A program made the position numbers and the translations under genes. A stretch of DNA of 50,160 nucleotides from Paracoccaceae bacterium (GTDB lineage: Bacteria; Pseudomonadota; Alphaproteobacteria; Rhodobacterales; Rhodobacteraceae), in contig JAPYON010000001.1 of the NCBI GenBank assembly GCA_029938175.1, positions 139,659-189,818 on the forward strand. The letters run 5' to 3'. Shown one piece after another: positions 1 through 7,887 of this stretch. The notes beneath the pieces were generated by a model, which saw only the letters and a list, made by a program, of their open reading frames with translations, had not been told where the DNA came from and did no database searches. The number at the start of each line of letters is the position of its first letter. The stretch's first letter is position 1.

Positions 1-998
1 TGAAGGCACGGCTTGATCCGACGGCCTCGATCCTGCAATCTCTGAATGTACGGGCCAAGCATGAACAAGCTCGAATGCTGTTTGCCGAGGGCGATGATGC
101 CCGCGTAGTGCGCGCAGCTGTGGCTTATGTACGGGCAGGTCTGGGGCAGGCTGTTGTCGTTGGCCGTCCCGACGAAGTTGTCGGTTTCCTTGCCGCTGCC
201 GGAATGCCCGAAGCGATTAATGAAATCGAAGTTATTAATGCAGCGCTGACCCCGCATTTGCGCGAGTATAAGGATTATCTCTACAATCGACTGCGACGGA
301 AGGGCTTCGATCAACGTGACTGCCATATTTTGGCATCGCGGGACCGACATGTGTTCTCATCGCTGATGTTGGCGCATGATCATGTGGACGGGATGGTTAC
401 CGGTGCTACGCGAAAATCGGCACAGGTTCTGCAGAAGGTTAACTATGTTTTCAACGCGTCAACCGAGGGCGGAGCGGTGGGCATTACGGCCGTTCTGGCT
501 GGTGGTCGAATGGTGTTGATCGCCGATACATTGGTGCATGAATGGCCCGAAGCCGAGGATCTGGCTGACATTACCGAACGTGCGGCGGCTTTGGCGCGTA
601 GTCTGGGTTTGGAGCCCCGCGTGGCACTGGCTAGCTTCTCGACCTTTGGCTATCCGCGATCCGAGAGGGCCGAGAAAATGACCATGGCGATCGAGGTGCT
701 GGATCGGCGCAACGTGGACTTTGAATACGAGGGTGAAATGACGGTCGACGTGGCCCTGAATGCCGAAGTTATGAAGCAATATCCGTTTTGCCGTTTGACC
801 GGGCCAGCGAATATCTTGGTAGTTCCGGCACGGCATTCGGCGTCGATCTCCGTGAAGTTGATGCAGGAGATGGGCGGTGCAACGGTTATTGGCCCGATCC
901 TGACAGGGATCCACAAACAGGTTAAGATTTGCTCAACCAGTTCGACCGTTAACGATATTCTGAACATGGCGATTATGGCGGCATGCAAGGTCGGATAA
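1..998 (+). CDS. maeB: NADP-dependent malic enzyme, C-terminal part (5' truncated by window edge)
   Basis: The reading frame is open from base 3 and continues the left flank, so only about 330 C-terminal codons are visible. They match the phosphotransacetylase-like domain fused to the C-terminus of the large malic enzymes of Proteobacteria: an early ARMLFAEGDD stretch, VNYVFNAST, FGYPRSERAEKM, and a terminal region rich in VIGPILTG. In full-length relatives an N-terminal malic domain decarboxylates malate to pyruvate with NADP. The C-terminal domain is regulatory and is not normally an active acetyltransferase. A free-standing phosphate acetyltransferase is less likely, because coding sequence runs off the edge without a start and the opening residues look like the inter-domain linker. 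The next gene begins one base after the stop, so the two are probably cotranscribed. Confidence 0.82.
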   Translation, partial: KARLDPTASILQSLNVRAKHEQARMLFAEGDDARVVRAAVAYVRAGLGQAVVVGRPDEVVGFLAAAGMPEAINEIEVINAALTPHLREYKDYLYNRLRRKGFDQRDCHILASRDRHVFSSLMLAHDHVDGMVTGATRKSAQVLQKVNYVFNASTEGGAVGITAVLAGGRMVLIADTLVHEWPEAEDLADITERAAALARSLGLEPRVALASFSTFGYPRSERAEKMTMAIEVLDRRNVDFEYEGEMTVDVALNAEVMKQYPFCRLTGPANILVVPARHSASISVKLMQEMGGATVIGPILTGIHKQVKICSTSSTVNDILNMAIMAACKVG

Positions 999-999
999 C

Positions 1000-1869
1000 A
1001 TGGCAATTTACAATCTTGGATCAGTGAACATCGACCACGTTTACCGTGTGCCGCATTTACCAGAACCTGGCGAGACGCTGGCATCAACTTCGTTTAACAG
1101 CGGGTTGGGGGGCAAAGGTGCGAACCAGTCTATCGCGATTGCAAAGGCTGGTGGACACGTTTTCCACATCGGTGCAATCGGGAATGATGGCAGTTGGATG
1201 GTCGATCAAATGCGGGGCGCGGGTGTCGACACACAACATCTGGCGGTGCTTGATGTGCCAACGGGGCATGCAATCATTAACGTTGATGATGCGGCGGAGA
1301 ATGCCATCGTGCTATTTTCCGGCGCTAACTTTTCGTTAACCGAAGCGCTGGTTAATGACGCGTTAAGCACGGCGGGCACGGGCGATTGGCTGCTTTTGCA
1401 AAACGAGACTAACCTTGGCTTTTATGCTGCAACGTTGGCGAAATCTAAAGGGATGCGCGTGGCCTACGCAGCGGCCCCGTTCGATGCAGGGGTGGCTGTG
1501 GCGATGCTGCAAGTGACGGATTTACTTGCCGTTAACCATATTGAGGCTGCACAACTGTCCGATGCTATGGGCACGGACGTTGCCGATCTTCCGGTACCTC
1601 AGGTTCTGATCACATATGGTGCAAAGGGCGCGAGTCTGCGCAGCGGAGCCGGAGTAGTTTTTGTTGAGGCCTATAAGGTTGATCCGGTGGATATGACGGG
1701 CGCGGGGGATACGTTTTTGGGGTATTTTATGGCTGCAACCGATATGGGCCGCCCCGTTAAGGACGCCTTAACCTTTGCCACCGCTGCGTCGGCCATTCAG
1801 GTGACGCGGACCGGGGCGGGATCGGCAATTCCAGCGGCGAACGAGGTTGAGGCGTTTATAAGCCGTTAA
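1000..1869 (+). CDS. PfkB/ribokinase-family sugar kinase
   Basis: This 289-residue protein is of normal ribokinase length. PfkB hallmarks are visible: an N-terminal NLGSVNIDHVY strand, the substrate-side signature GGKGANQSIAIAKAG near residue 38, and the C-terminal ATP/anion-hole motif DMTGAGDTFLGYF, in which the Asp of GAGD is the catalytic base. Members transfer phosphate from ATP to a sugar or nucleoside hydroxyl in the cytosol. Ribose is the commonest substrate of close relatives, but the sequence does not fix it, and no ribose transporter lies alongside. It starts one base after the malic enzyme stop, which suggests translational coupling. Its last four bases overlap the end of the convergent serine hydrolase gene, leaving no room for a separate terminator. 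Confidence 0.85.
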   Translation: MAIYNLGSVNIDHVYRVPHLPEPGETLASTSFNSGLGGKGANQSIAIAKAGGHVFHIGAIGNDGSWMVDQMRGAGVDTQHLAVLDVPTGHAIINVDDAAENAIVLFSGANFSLTEALVNDALSTAGTGDWLLLQNETNLGFYAATLAKSKGMRVAYAAAPFDAGVAVAMLQVTDLLAVNHIEAAQLSDAMGTDVADLPVPQVLITYGAKGASLRSGAGVVFVEAYKVDPVDMTGAGDTFLGYFMAATDMGRPVKDALTFATAASAIQVTRTGAGSAIPAANEVEAFISR

Positions 1870-3005
1870 CCCAATCCGTCCGTAATCTCTCGGAACATAG
1901 CGAGGTTTTGCTCGAATGATCCATCTTCTTTGAACGCCCGATCCACGGAATTGGCGGCGATGACGACGCCGTTGGCGGTGTTGATATAGATGTACTGCCC
2001 GTAAATTCCCAGTGCGAAGTATTCCCCGGGCCGCGCATCGGAAGCCAGCCACCACTGAAAGCCATATTGGGCTTCTCCCGCGTCAGTAGGGGCCGTGATG
2101 GCGGTTGAGTCGGCGACCCATTCGGCAGGAACAACTTGCACGCCGTTGTATTCTCCACCCTGCAGGAACATGTGTCCGAAGCGGGCGTAGTCGCGAGCTC
2201 GCAAGTTCAAACCGCCCAGCACGAAAGCCACGCCCTTGCCGTCGGTCAGATAGAGAGGGTCCGCCTCTAGGCCGAGAGGGGCAAGCAGTTTTTCGGACAT
2301 CAGCTCTGGAATCTCGCGACCCGTTGCGCCGCGTATGATCATGCCAAGGACGTGGGTGTCGATGGAGGCGTATTGCCAAGCCGCGCCTGCGTCGTTGTCG
2401 CGGTTCTTTAGTTTTGCGGCGAATTTGTCCATCGAACCGTTGAACGCCAGCACGCGGCCCATTTTGTTAATGTCAGAATTGAAGTCGAGGTAGTCCTCGT
2501 TGAAAGTCACGCCGCTGGCCATGTTCAACACGTTGCGGATCGTTGCGCCCTCATACGCCGATCCGACTAATACAGGGACATATTTGGTGACAGGCTCGTC
2601 AATCGAAGTAATATCGCCGTCGTTGACGACAATCCCCAGCAGCGCGGAAAGGAAGCTTTTAGCGACGGACCAGGAAATCCGTAGGTCTTCGGCGGTGGTG
2701 CCTTTGTAGTATTTTTCATGGGCGATTTTGCCGTTTTTTAGCACAACCAAAGAAGTAACCGAACGGTCGGTGATCCATTTCCCTATCCCCTTGGGCATGG
2801 TTTGTGGATCGCTCGGCAGTTCCGAGGCGGGTGTGCGTGGAATCCCAAGCGGCACAGTAAAAAAAACCGCCTGCATGTTGCTGAAGTTTCGCAGGATGTT
2901 CTTTTCGGAAAACAGAGCGTTCACGGCCAGCAGGCGTTTGATGTCTTTTCGTTTCCATACCCCGAAGGCAATGGGCACGGTAATTACCAACGTAGTTATT
3001 AACAT
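1866..3005 (-). CDS. Serine hydrolase, beta-lactamase class C/esterase family
   Basis: This 379-residue protein has an N-terminal hydrophobic segment (residues 1-16) that could be a membrane anchor or uncleaved signal. The penicillin-binding-like core follows. The SxxK nucleophile motif is S113-V-A-K116 in a SWSVAKSF context. A YAS (YxN-equivalent) follows in AWQYASIDTH, and a C-terminal GIYGQYIYI replaces the KTG/HxG strand. This arrangement is typical of the 6-aminohexanoate-dimer hydrolase/EstB branch rather than true beta-lactamases. The natural substrate (ester, amide or D-peptide) cannot be told from sequence. It lies 20 bases downstream of the GntR regulator on the same strand and may be cotranscribed with it, which makes it a candidate target of that regulator. 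Confidence 0.8.
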   Translation of the reverse strand: MLITTLVITVPIAFGVWKRKDIKRLLAVNALFSEKNILRNFSNMQAVFFTVPLGIPRTPASELPSDPQTMPKGIGKWITDRSVTSLVVLKNGKIAHEKYYKGTTAEDLRISWSVAKSFLSALLGIVVNDGDITSIDEPVTKYVPVLVGSAYEGATIRNVLNMASGVTFNEDYLDFNSDINKMGRVLAFNGSMDKFAAKLKNRDNDAGAAWQYASIDTHVLGMIIRGATGREIPELMSEKLLAPLGLEADPLYLTDGKGVAFVLGGLNLRARDYARFGHMFLQGGEYNGVQVVPAEWVADSTAITAPTDAGEAQYGFQWWLASDARPGEYFALGIYGQYIYINTANGVVIAANSVDRAFKEDGSFEQNLAMFREITDGLG

Positions 3006-3025
3006 ATGGTGTCCAGTCTGGCGGC

Positions 3026-3661
3026 TTAGTTCAGCAACATGCGCAGGCCGCTGGTCACGTCAGACGAAATTGCGGCGCGCAGGGCAGCTTCGTCGTTAGT
3101 CCGCATAGCAGCAAGAATTGTGCGGTGTTTTTCTATGGTCTGTCGCCGCAGTAGGCGAGAATATAGTGCGCGCATGGTCGGGCCGGATTGGAGCCAGACG
3201 GTTTCCAGGAGGGCAAGCATCGCTGGCGATTGGGCGCGTAGATATAATGTGCGATGAAATTCGAGGTTTGCGCGGACGTATCCCGTTGCATCTGCCTTAA
3301 CGATCTTTTCGGCGATATCGGTGTTAATTTTTTGTAAACGTTCGATTAACACGGGGTGAACGCGGGGCAGGGCGCGGGCGCCGAGTTCTGGCTCCAGCAT
3401 GGCGCGCAGGCACGCCAGTTCCTCGATACGATCATTTGATAGCTCGGGCGTTGCGACACGGCCGGAGGCGGACAGATTTAATGCACCTTCGGCCACTAGA
3501 CGGCGGACGGCCTCGCGGGCGGGGGTCATAGAGACGCCGAATTCCGCGCCGATACCGCGTAGCGTCAGGGCCGAGGCGGGCTCCATCTCGCCGTACATGA
3601 TGCGGGCGCGAAGAGTTCGATAGACGTACTCGTGTGCCGGAATGGAGGGTTCTGTTGCCAT
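3026..3661 (-). CDS. GntR-family transcriptional regulator, FCD (FadR) subfamily
   Basis: The 211-residue protein has a winged helix-turn-helix at about residues 10-75 (YRTLRARIMYGEMEPAS, then LRGIGAEFGVSMTPAREAVRRL). An all-helical FCD ligand-binding domain follows, with the conserved ARAMLEPELGARAL-type opening and a metal/ligand His in the EFHRTLYLRA helix. Such regulators usually sense an organic acid or sugar acid and repress neighbouring genes. A perfect 12-base palindrome begins 10 bases upstream of the start codon (described separately), consistent with autoregulation. The likely regulon is this gene plus the downstream serine hydrolase, and possibly more. The ligand is unknown. Confidence 0.88.
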   Translation of the reverse strand: MATEPSIPAHEYVYRTLRARIMYGEMEPASALTLRGIGAEFGVSMTPAREAVRRLVAEGALNLSASGRVATPELSNDRIEELACLRAMLEPELGARALPRVHPVLIERLQKINTDIAEKIVKADATGYVRANLEFHRTLYLRAQSPAMLALLETVWLQSGPTMRALYSRLLRRQTIEKHRTILAAMRTNDEAALRAAISSDVTSGLRMLLN

Positions 3662-3670
3662 AGGAACACC

Positions 3671-3682
3671 TTGTGATCACAA
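3671..3682. promoter_or_regulatory. Perfect palindrome, candidate GntR operator
   Basis: TTGTGATCACAA is a perfect 12-base palindrome. It ends 9 bases before the GntR start codon and sits in the short gap to the upstream metallopeptidase gene. FCD-type GntR proteins bind short palindromes, often next to their own genes. The position just before the ribosome binding site would allow repression by roadblock or promoter overlap. The TGTGA/TCACA halves resemble a CRP half-site but lack the six-base spacer, so CRP is unlikely. Confidence 0.45.
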
Positions 3683-3693
3683 AGCGCCACAGG

Positions 3694-4380
3694 TCAAGAA
3701 ATAAATTTCACAGCGTGCAGTTTTGCTCCGTTTTCCCGTAGCCAGTTCCGGTGCTTCTGAAATTCTGGCATCAACGTTTCGACCACATCCCAGAATGCTG
3801 GGGAGTGGTTCATCTCGACCAGATGCGCGACCTCGTGCGCGGCGACGTATTCCAGCACGATGGGCGGGGCCATGACCAAGCGCCATGAAAACATCAGATT
3901 GCCCTCTGCGCTGCAAGAGCCCCAGCGCGAACGCGTATCGCGTAGGGTTATACGCTTGAACGGGCGATTGATTTTGGCGGCGTATTTTTCGACAGCTGGT
4001 ACAAGGGCGCTGCGAGCCTCGGTTTTTATAAAAGCTTGCAGGCGGGCGCCGGAATGTTTGCCACCAACGAGGATCTTGCTCCCGTCAGCGCGGATCGAGC
4101 GGCCACTGGTGGCGACGATTTCAAGATCAACGCCGCGAAACGGCAGGGTGCCCCCAGCGACAAGGCCCGAACATTCTGGCAATCTGGCGATTTGCACCCG
4201 CAGCCAGACCTCTTGTCGGGCGGCGAAATTCTGTGCCTGGCGGATTGAAGCGCGGGTGGGAAGGGTTAGGGTGGCCTGCCCATCGGTGCGCGACAGGCGT
4301 AAAGTCAGGCGTTTGGCGCGTGTGTTGCGCTTGAGGCGGATTTCAATCGGCGGAGAACCTATGAAAATCGGGCCCCTCAA
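3694..4380 (-). CDS. YgjP/DUF45-type zinc metallopeptidase (M48-like)
   Basis: The protein ends with the zincin signature HEVAH followed by a third ligand in MNHSPAFWDVV, and has the preceding RDTRSRWGSCS and LMFSWRLVMAPP motifs typical of the YgjP-like family. Zinc binding by the two His of HEVAH and a downstream His is expected; the physiological substrate is not established. I place the start at a TTG at 4380-4378, giving 228 residues opening MRGPIFIGSPPIEI. This TTG overlaps the TGA stop of phaZ in a TTGA arrangement typical of translational coupling. The next upstream in-frame ATG (4446) would force a 70-base overlap and add residues that do not resemble the family. It is likely cotranscribed with phaZ. 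Confidence 0.8.
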   Translation of the reverse strand: MRGPIFIGSPPIEIRLKRNTRAKRLTLRLSRTDGQATLTLPTRASIRQAQNFAARQEVWLRVQIARLPECSGLVAGGTLPFRGVDLEIVATSGRSIRADGSKILVGGKHSGARLQAFIKTEARSALVPAVEKYAAKINRPFKRITLRDTRSRWGSCSAEGNLMFSWRLVMAPPIVLEYVAAHEVAHLVEMNHSPAFWDVVETLMPEFQKHRNWLRENGAKLHAVKFIS

Positions 4381-5630
4381 CCTTTGGATTTGACGCGGTG
4401 GGCTGCGATAAAACCGGCAACTTTCGGTTGGATAATTTCGCGCCAACGTGACCCGTTGAAGATACCGTAATGCCCCACGCCTGCTTGCAGATAATGCTCG
4501 CGTTTAGCTGTCGGAATATGCGGCGTCAGCGTGTGGGCGGCCTCGGTTTGACCTTTGCCGGTGATGTCGTCTTTCTCGCCCTCGATCGTCAAAAGCGCGA
4601 TGTCTTTGATTACTGAAGGGTCGATCAGGGTATTGCGATGGTAATAAGTGCCTTCGGCTAATTGGTGTTTCTGGAACACGCGCTCGATTGTTTGCAAATA
4701 GAAGTCGGCGGTCAGGTCCATCACTGCCATGTATTCATCGTAGAATGCGCGATGCGCTGCAGCGCCGTCTCCGTCGCCATCGATCAGGTGTTTAAACTGG
4801 TTTTTATGGGCGTCGACGTGCTTATCCATGTTCATAGACATAAAGCCGGATAGCTGAAGGAAGCCCGGATACACACGACGCATGAAGCCGGTATTCGGCC
4901 ATGGAACCGTGACGATTAGATTTTTCTTGAACCATGACAACGGCTTTTCTTCAGCAAGTTTGTTCGGAACCTGCGGGTTTTTCGCTGTATCAATCGGAGA
5001 CCCCATCAGTGTGATCGAGGATGGACGGAATGTTTCTTTGTTCGCAGCCATCAGCGTCGCAGCCACCAGCATCGGCACGCCGGGTTGACAGACTGCCATG
5101 ACAGCAGGGCGTTCGCCTCCATGGCCAAGCACGCGGCAGAAGTCGATCAGATAATCGGTGTAATCGTCCAGATCAAAATCATTGGAAGACGCAGGGACGT
5201 CCCGTGCGTCGACCCAGTCGGTGATATAGACGTCGTGGTCCGGCAACATGGATTTCACGGTGCCGCGCAAAAGCGTCGCATAATGGCCGGACATCGGTGC
5301 GATAATCAGCACCTTGGGATCGTTTCGTTTTGATGCCGCTTCAGAGTCACGTTTGAAATGCAGCAAGTTACAAAACGGTAACGTATGAACTATTTCTTCG
5401 ACAATCGGAGTCTTGACACCATCAACTAGGGTGGAATCAAGCCCGAACTCCGGTTTGTCATAGCGCCGCGTGGCATCCATAAACATTTCGATCGAGGCGC
5501 TTTGGGTGCGCGCTGCCTGCGAGCTGGACATTGGATTAAAAGGAGACTGCAACATTTGCTGATTCACCTTGGCCATTGCGCGCATCGGGCGTAGAGCGGA
5601 ATGGGCGAATTCGTAGGCGTGGTACAGCAT
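4377..5630 (-). CDS. phaZ: Intracellular polyhydroxyalkanoate (PHB) depolymerase
   Basis: The 417-residue protein has the family length and no signal peptide. The opening MLYHAYEFAHSALRPMRA is characteristic of intracellular PHB depolymerases. The nucleophile elbow reads AVCQPGVPMLV with Cys181, matching the cysteine nucleophile known for Ralstonia PhaZ1 rather than the serine of extracellular enzymes. Later blocks include TLMGSPIDT and a C-terminal GVGHYGIFNGSRWR carrying the catalytic His. It hydrolyses stored poly(3-hydroxybutyrate) granules in the cytoplasm. In many relatives phaC (PHA synthase) lies divergent to it. Here the divergent neighbour is the FYDLN-acid protein, and no phaC, phaP or phaR is present in this window. 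It is translationally coupled to the downstream metallopeptidase. Confidence 0.9.
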   Translation of the reverse strand: MLYHAYEFAHSALRPMRAMAKVNQQMLQSPFNPMSSSQAARTQSASIEMFMDATRRYDKPEFGLDSTLVDGVKTPIVEEIVHTLPFCNLLHFKRDSEAASKRNDPKVLIIAPMSGHYATLLRGTVKSMLPDHDVYITDWVDARDVPASSNDFDLDDYTDYLIDFCRVLGHGGERPAVMAVCQPGVPMLVAATLMAANKETFRPSSITLMGSPIDTAKNPQVPNKLAEEKPLSWFKKNLIVTVPWPNTGFMRRVYPGFLQLSGFMSMNMDKHVDAHKNQFKHLIDGDGDGAAAHRAFYDEYMAVMDLTADFYLQTIERVFQKHQLAEGTYYHRNTLIDPSVIKDIALLTIEGEKDDITGKGQTEAAHTLTPHIPTAKREHYLQAGVGHYGIFNGSRWREIIQPKVAGFIAAHRVKSKG

Positions 5631-5807
5631 TTACGGTCCAATCAAATGGTTTGCAGCGAACATATTCACGATTGCGCACCGCATCAAGCAATTTCGCACG
5701 TGCAGCACGACAGGTGAGGTCAATTGATACGGTAAAGCCTTTGACATGGCCGGCTGCATGTGGCACGTGACGGGGGAAATAGACCTATAACAATCAAGGG
5801 GGTTCCC

Positions 5808-6128
5808 ATGCCCAACGAAGAATGGGGCGTAAAGCGCCTCTGCCCACAATGTGCGACACGTTTTTATGATTTAAAAAATGATCCTATGACTTGCCCGTCA
5901 TGTGACGCTGAATACGATCTTGCAGCGATTCTGGGTGGCGGTAAGTCTAATATCGCCAAAGAGAAAAAAGAAGAGCCTGTCGTTGAAGAGCCAACGCTGG
6001 ACGACGTAGAAGATGTGTTGGGCGAAGACGATTCAAACGCATCTGACGGCGACCTTATAGATGACGATGACGACACTGTTAGCTTGGAAGAAGTTGCTGA
6101 CATTCCCGCGAATGACGACGAATCCTGA
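5808..6128 (+). CDS. FYDLN-acid domain protein (TIGR02300 family)
   Basis: This 106-residue protein starts at an ATG with an AAGGGGG Shine-Dalgarno about six bases upstream. Residues 1-45 carry two CxxC knuckles (LCPQCATRFYDL and MTCPSCDAEYD), forming a probable zinc ribbon with the diagnostic FYDL motif. The rest is a strongly acidic, low-complexity tail with runs of Asp and Glu. This is a conserved alphaproteobacterial family of unknown function. The zinc ribbon plus acidic tail suggests a nucleic-acid or RNA polymerase-associated role, but that is only inference. A tRNA-Ala gene follows within 100 bases, an arrangement I recall from other Rhodobacterales. Confidence 0.88.
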   Translation: MPNEEWGVKRLCPQCATRFYDLKNDPMTCPSCDAEYDLAAILGGGKSNIAKEKKEEPVVEEPTLDDVEDVLGEDDSNASDGDLIDDDDDTVSLEEVADIPANDDES

Positions 6129-6141
6129 TCCAGTTCTAAAG

Positions 6142-6155
6142 GCGGAATTTTCCGC
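6142..6155 (+). terminator. Short hairpin after the FYDLN-acid gene
   Basis: GCGGAATTTTCCGC forms a six-base perfect stem with a two-base TT centre, 14 bases after the stop codon. The T-run lies inside the stem and loop rather than after it, so this is at best a weak intrinsic terminator. Confidence 0.35.
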
Positions 6156-6184
6156 TTGAACTTGGCCAAGTCCGGCCATAAATA
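6156..6184 (+). promoter_or_regulatory. Candidate sigma-70 promoter for tRNA-Ala
   Basis: A TTGAAC (-35) at 6156-6161 and TAAATA (-10) at 6179-6184 are separated by 17 bases. They lie about 37 bases before the tRNA 5' end, a suitable distance for a short tRNA leader. This is a pattern match by eye only. Confidence 0.4.
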
Positions 6185-6221
6185 CGTGGCGTCGCCGTAC
6201 TGTTGGTGACACACAAAATCA

Positions 6222-6297
<76 letters not shown>

Positions 6298-6471
6298 ATT
6301 TTCCTAATATCTTTCGGCATATGTTAGAATGGGTTACGCGGCAACCCGTTACCTCTTGGATGCGCTGTCACCGTTTTGCAAGCAGTCTCGGGTCACCGTC
6401 TGGTCACCCGGTATTTCCAGAAAGTATAATTGATTTTGAAAAATGAGTATATAATCGTCTAATGCGGAATC

Positions 6472-6510
6472 GCAATTTATAAATTGCACCCGTTCCCTAA
6501 CGGAAACGGG
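6472..6510. repeat. Perfect 16-base palindrome plus adjacent hairpin
   Basis: GCAATTTATAAATTGC (6472-6487) is a perfect palindrome. One base later, CCCGTTCC (6489-6496) pairs with GGAAACGGG (6502-6510), apart from one bulged A. A CCGTTTTT run follows at about 6514-6521 and could complete an alternative ACGG/CCGT terminator. The tight packing of two dyads suggests a protein-binding or termination role, but no flanking gene identifies it. Confidence 0.5.
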
Positions 6511-6869
6511 TAGTCCGTTTTTAGTTTTGAAAGTGGTACACAACCCACTTTTCTTTGAACGGGAAATTTTGGAGCACGCCAAAGTCTGTCTATGATATTA
6601 TTCACGACAAAGCTTCCTGAGTTGGTCGCTCTGCGGTATCCTCGAGAAGTGCCCAGCTGCGCTTCGCAACGCGCAGGCCACACCTGTTTAAGTTGTTTTT
6701 CAGAGGGATCTGCGTTCATTCCCTAAGTCCTAAATAGAGCATTAATCAAGATATTCCTATGCCAGCTTCAGATTAGCCACGAAGTCAAAACTGTCTGTCG
6801 TCAGGATTTTTGGAACCAATGGCTGCCTAAACTAAGAGAGTGTTCGGCTCATCTGGTTGATTGCATTAT

Positions 6870-6899
6870 GCGGCGCGTGTGCTGTGATGCAAGCGCCGC
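6870..6899 (-). terminator. GC-rich hairpin downstream of the ABC importer operon
   Basis: GCGGCGC (6870-6876) and GCGCCGC (6893-6899) form a seven-base perfect stem with a 16-base loop, about 50 bases past the stop of the last permease gene. There is no clear T-run after it on the minus strand, so termination is plausible but unproven. Confidence 0.35.
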
Positions 6900-6947
6900 G
6901 TTTCAAGTGTCCTTCGTTTGATCCTTTCCCTTTGTTGTAAAATGGCT

Positions 6948-7883
6948 TTATCCCGGACTTATACCACGCAGGCGCTCGGAACGTCGGCGCAGCAATTCCA
7001 GCACTGTCAGCAGAGCAATCGAGATGATAACCAGGATCGTCGCCACGGCCAAAATTGTCGGGCTGATCTGTTCGCGGATACCCGACCACATCTGGCGCGG
7101 AATAGTTTTATCTTCGGGGCCGGCGAGGAACAGAACCGCGACCACTTCGTCAAAAGATGTGATGAATGCGAACAACCCGCCGGAAATAACACCTGGCAAG
7201 ATCAACGGCATCTGGACTTTGAAGAATGTTCGGACCGGTCCCGCTCCCATATTCGCGGCTGCGCGCGTCAGAGAGTTGTCAAAGCCAACCAGCGTTGATG
7301 TAACGGTGATGATTACAAATGGTGTCCCAAGGGCGGCATGAGCCAGAATGATGCCCATTTTTGAACCGGCCAGCGCCTGTTTCCCTTCGATAAACGGGTT
7401 GAAATCGTTGGAGTAGAAATAGAACATGCCCGCAGCTGTTACGATCAGCGGTACAATCATAGGCGAAATCAGGATCGACATGATCAGCCCTTTGTAGGGC
7501 ATTTCGGAGCGGCTAAGGCCGATTGCGGCGAGCGTACCAAAGCTTGTCGCCAGCGCCGTCGCCCAGAAGCCAATGATGAAGCTATTTTTTGTTGCCCGTA
7601 TCCACACCGCATTCTGCCACATGTCAGCCCACCAACCCTCGGTCGCATCGGGGTCGGCCATACCGTTGTGGAAAATATCGGCGTACCAGCGCAGGCTGAA
7701 AGCTTCAGGATCAAGGCCCATCATGCCCGAAGTGAAGGTGAAATACGGCTCTGCGTTGAAGCTGAGAGGGATGATGATCAGGACCGGTGTGATCAGGTAT
7801 ATAAAGATTAAAGCGCAGATCACACGGAACGCGTAATACCAGACACGTTGACCAAGGGTAGCGTATGGAGGAAGTGCTGACAT
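6948..7883 (-). CDS. ABC transporter permease, PotC/YdcV type
   Basis: The 311-residue integral membrane protein has about six hydrophobic helices, the first at residues 16-35. The cytoplasmic EAA loop that docks the ATPase reads LTRAAANMGAGPVRTFFKVQMP near residue 225. Family resemblance is to the second permease of spermidine/putrescine and related importers. It ends with an arginine-rich tail. It is the last gene of a four-gene minus-strand operon (ATPase, binding protein, permease, permease), starting four bases after the preceding permease stops. The substrate cannot be read from the permease. The operon is divergent from a creatinase gene, so creatine or another guanidino or amine compound is a reasonable hypothesis. 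Confidence 0.88.
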   Translation of the reverse strand: MSALPPYATLGQRVWYYAFRVICALIFIYLITPVLIIIPLSFNAEPYFTFTSGMMGLDPEAFSLRWYADIFHNGMADPDATEGWWADMWQNAVWIRATKNSFIIGFWATALATSFGTLAAIGLSRSEMPYKGLIMSILISPMIVPLIVTAAGMFYFYSNDFNPFIEGKQALAGSKMGIILAHAALGTPFVIITVTSTLVGFDNSLTRAAANMGAGPVRTFFKVQMPLILPGVISGGLFAFITSFDEVVAVLFLAGPEDKTIPRQMWSGIREQISPTILAVATILVIISIALLTVLELLRRRSERLRGISPG

Positions 7884-7887
7884 CTGT

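Larger units (their letters stand above)
6298..6947. other. 650-base gene-free tract after tRNA-Ala, rich in inverted repeats
   Basis: I find no convincing gene on either strand; the short open frames resemble no family I know. What it holds: three imperfect GTCACC boxes at 6365-6375, 6390-6400 and 6401-6411, a perfect 16-base AT-rich palindrome, an adjacent hairpin, a CTGCGC/GCGCAG hairpin at about 6657-6676, and a GCGGCGC/GCGCCGC stem near the end. Sitting directly behind a tRNA, it could be the remains of an integrated element whose genes were lost, but no integrase fragment or second copy of the tRNA 3' end is visible. Confidence 0.5.
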
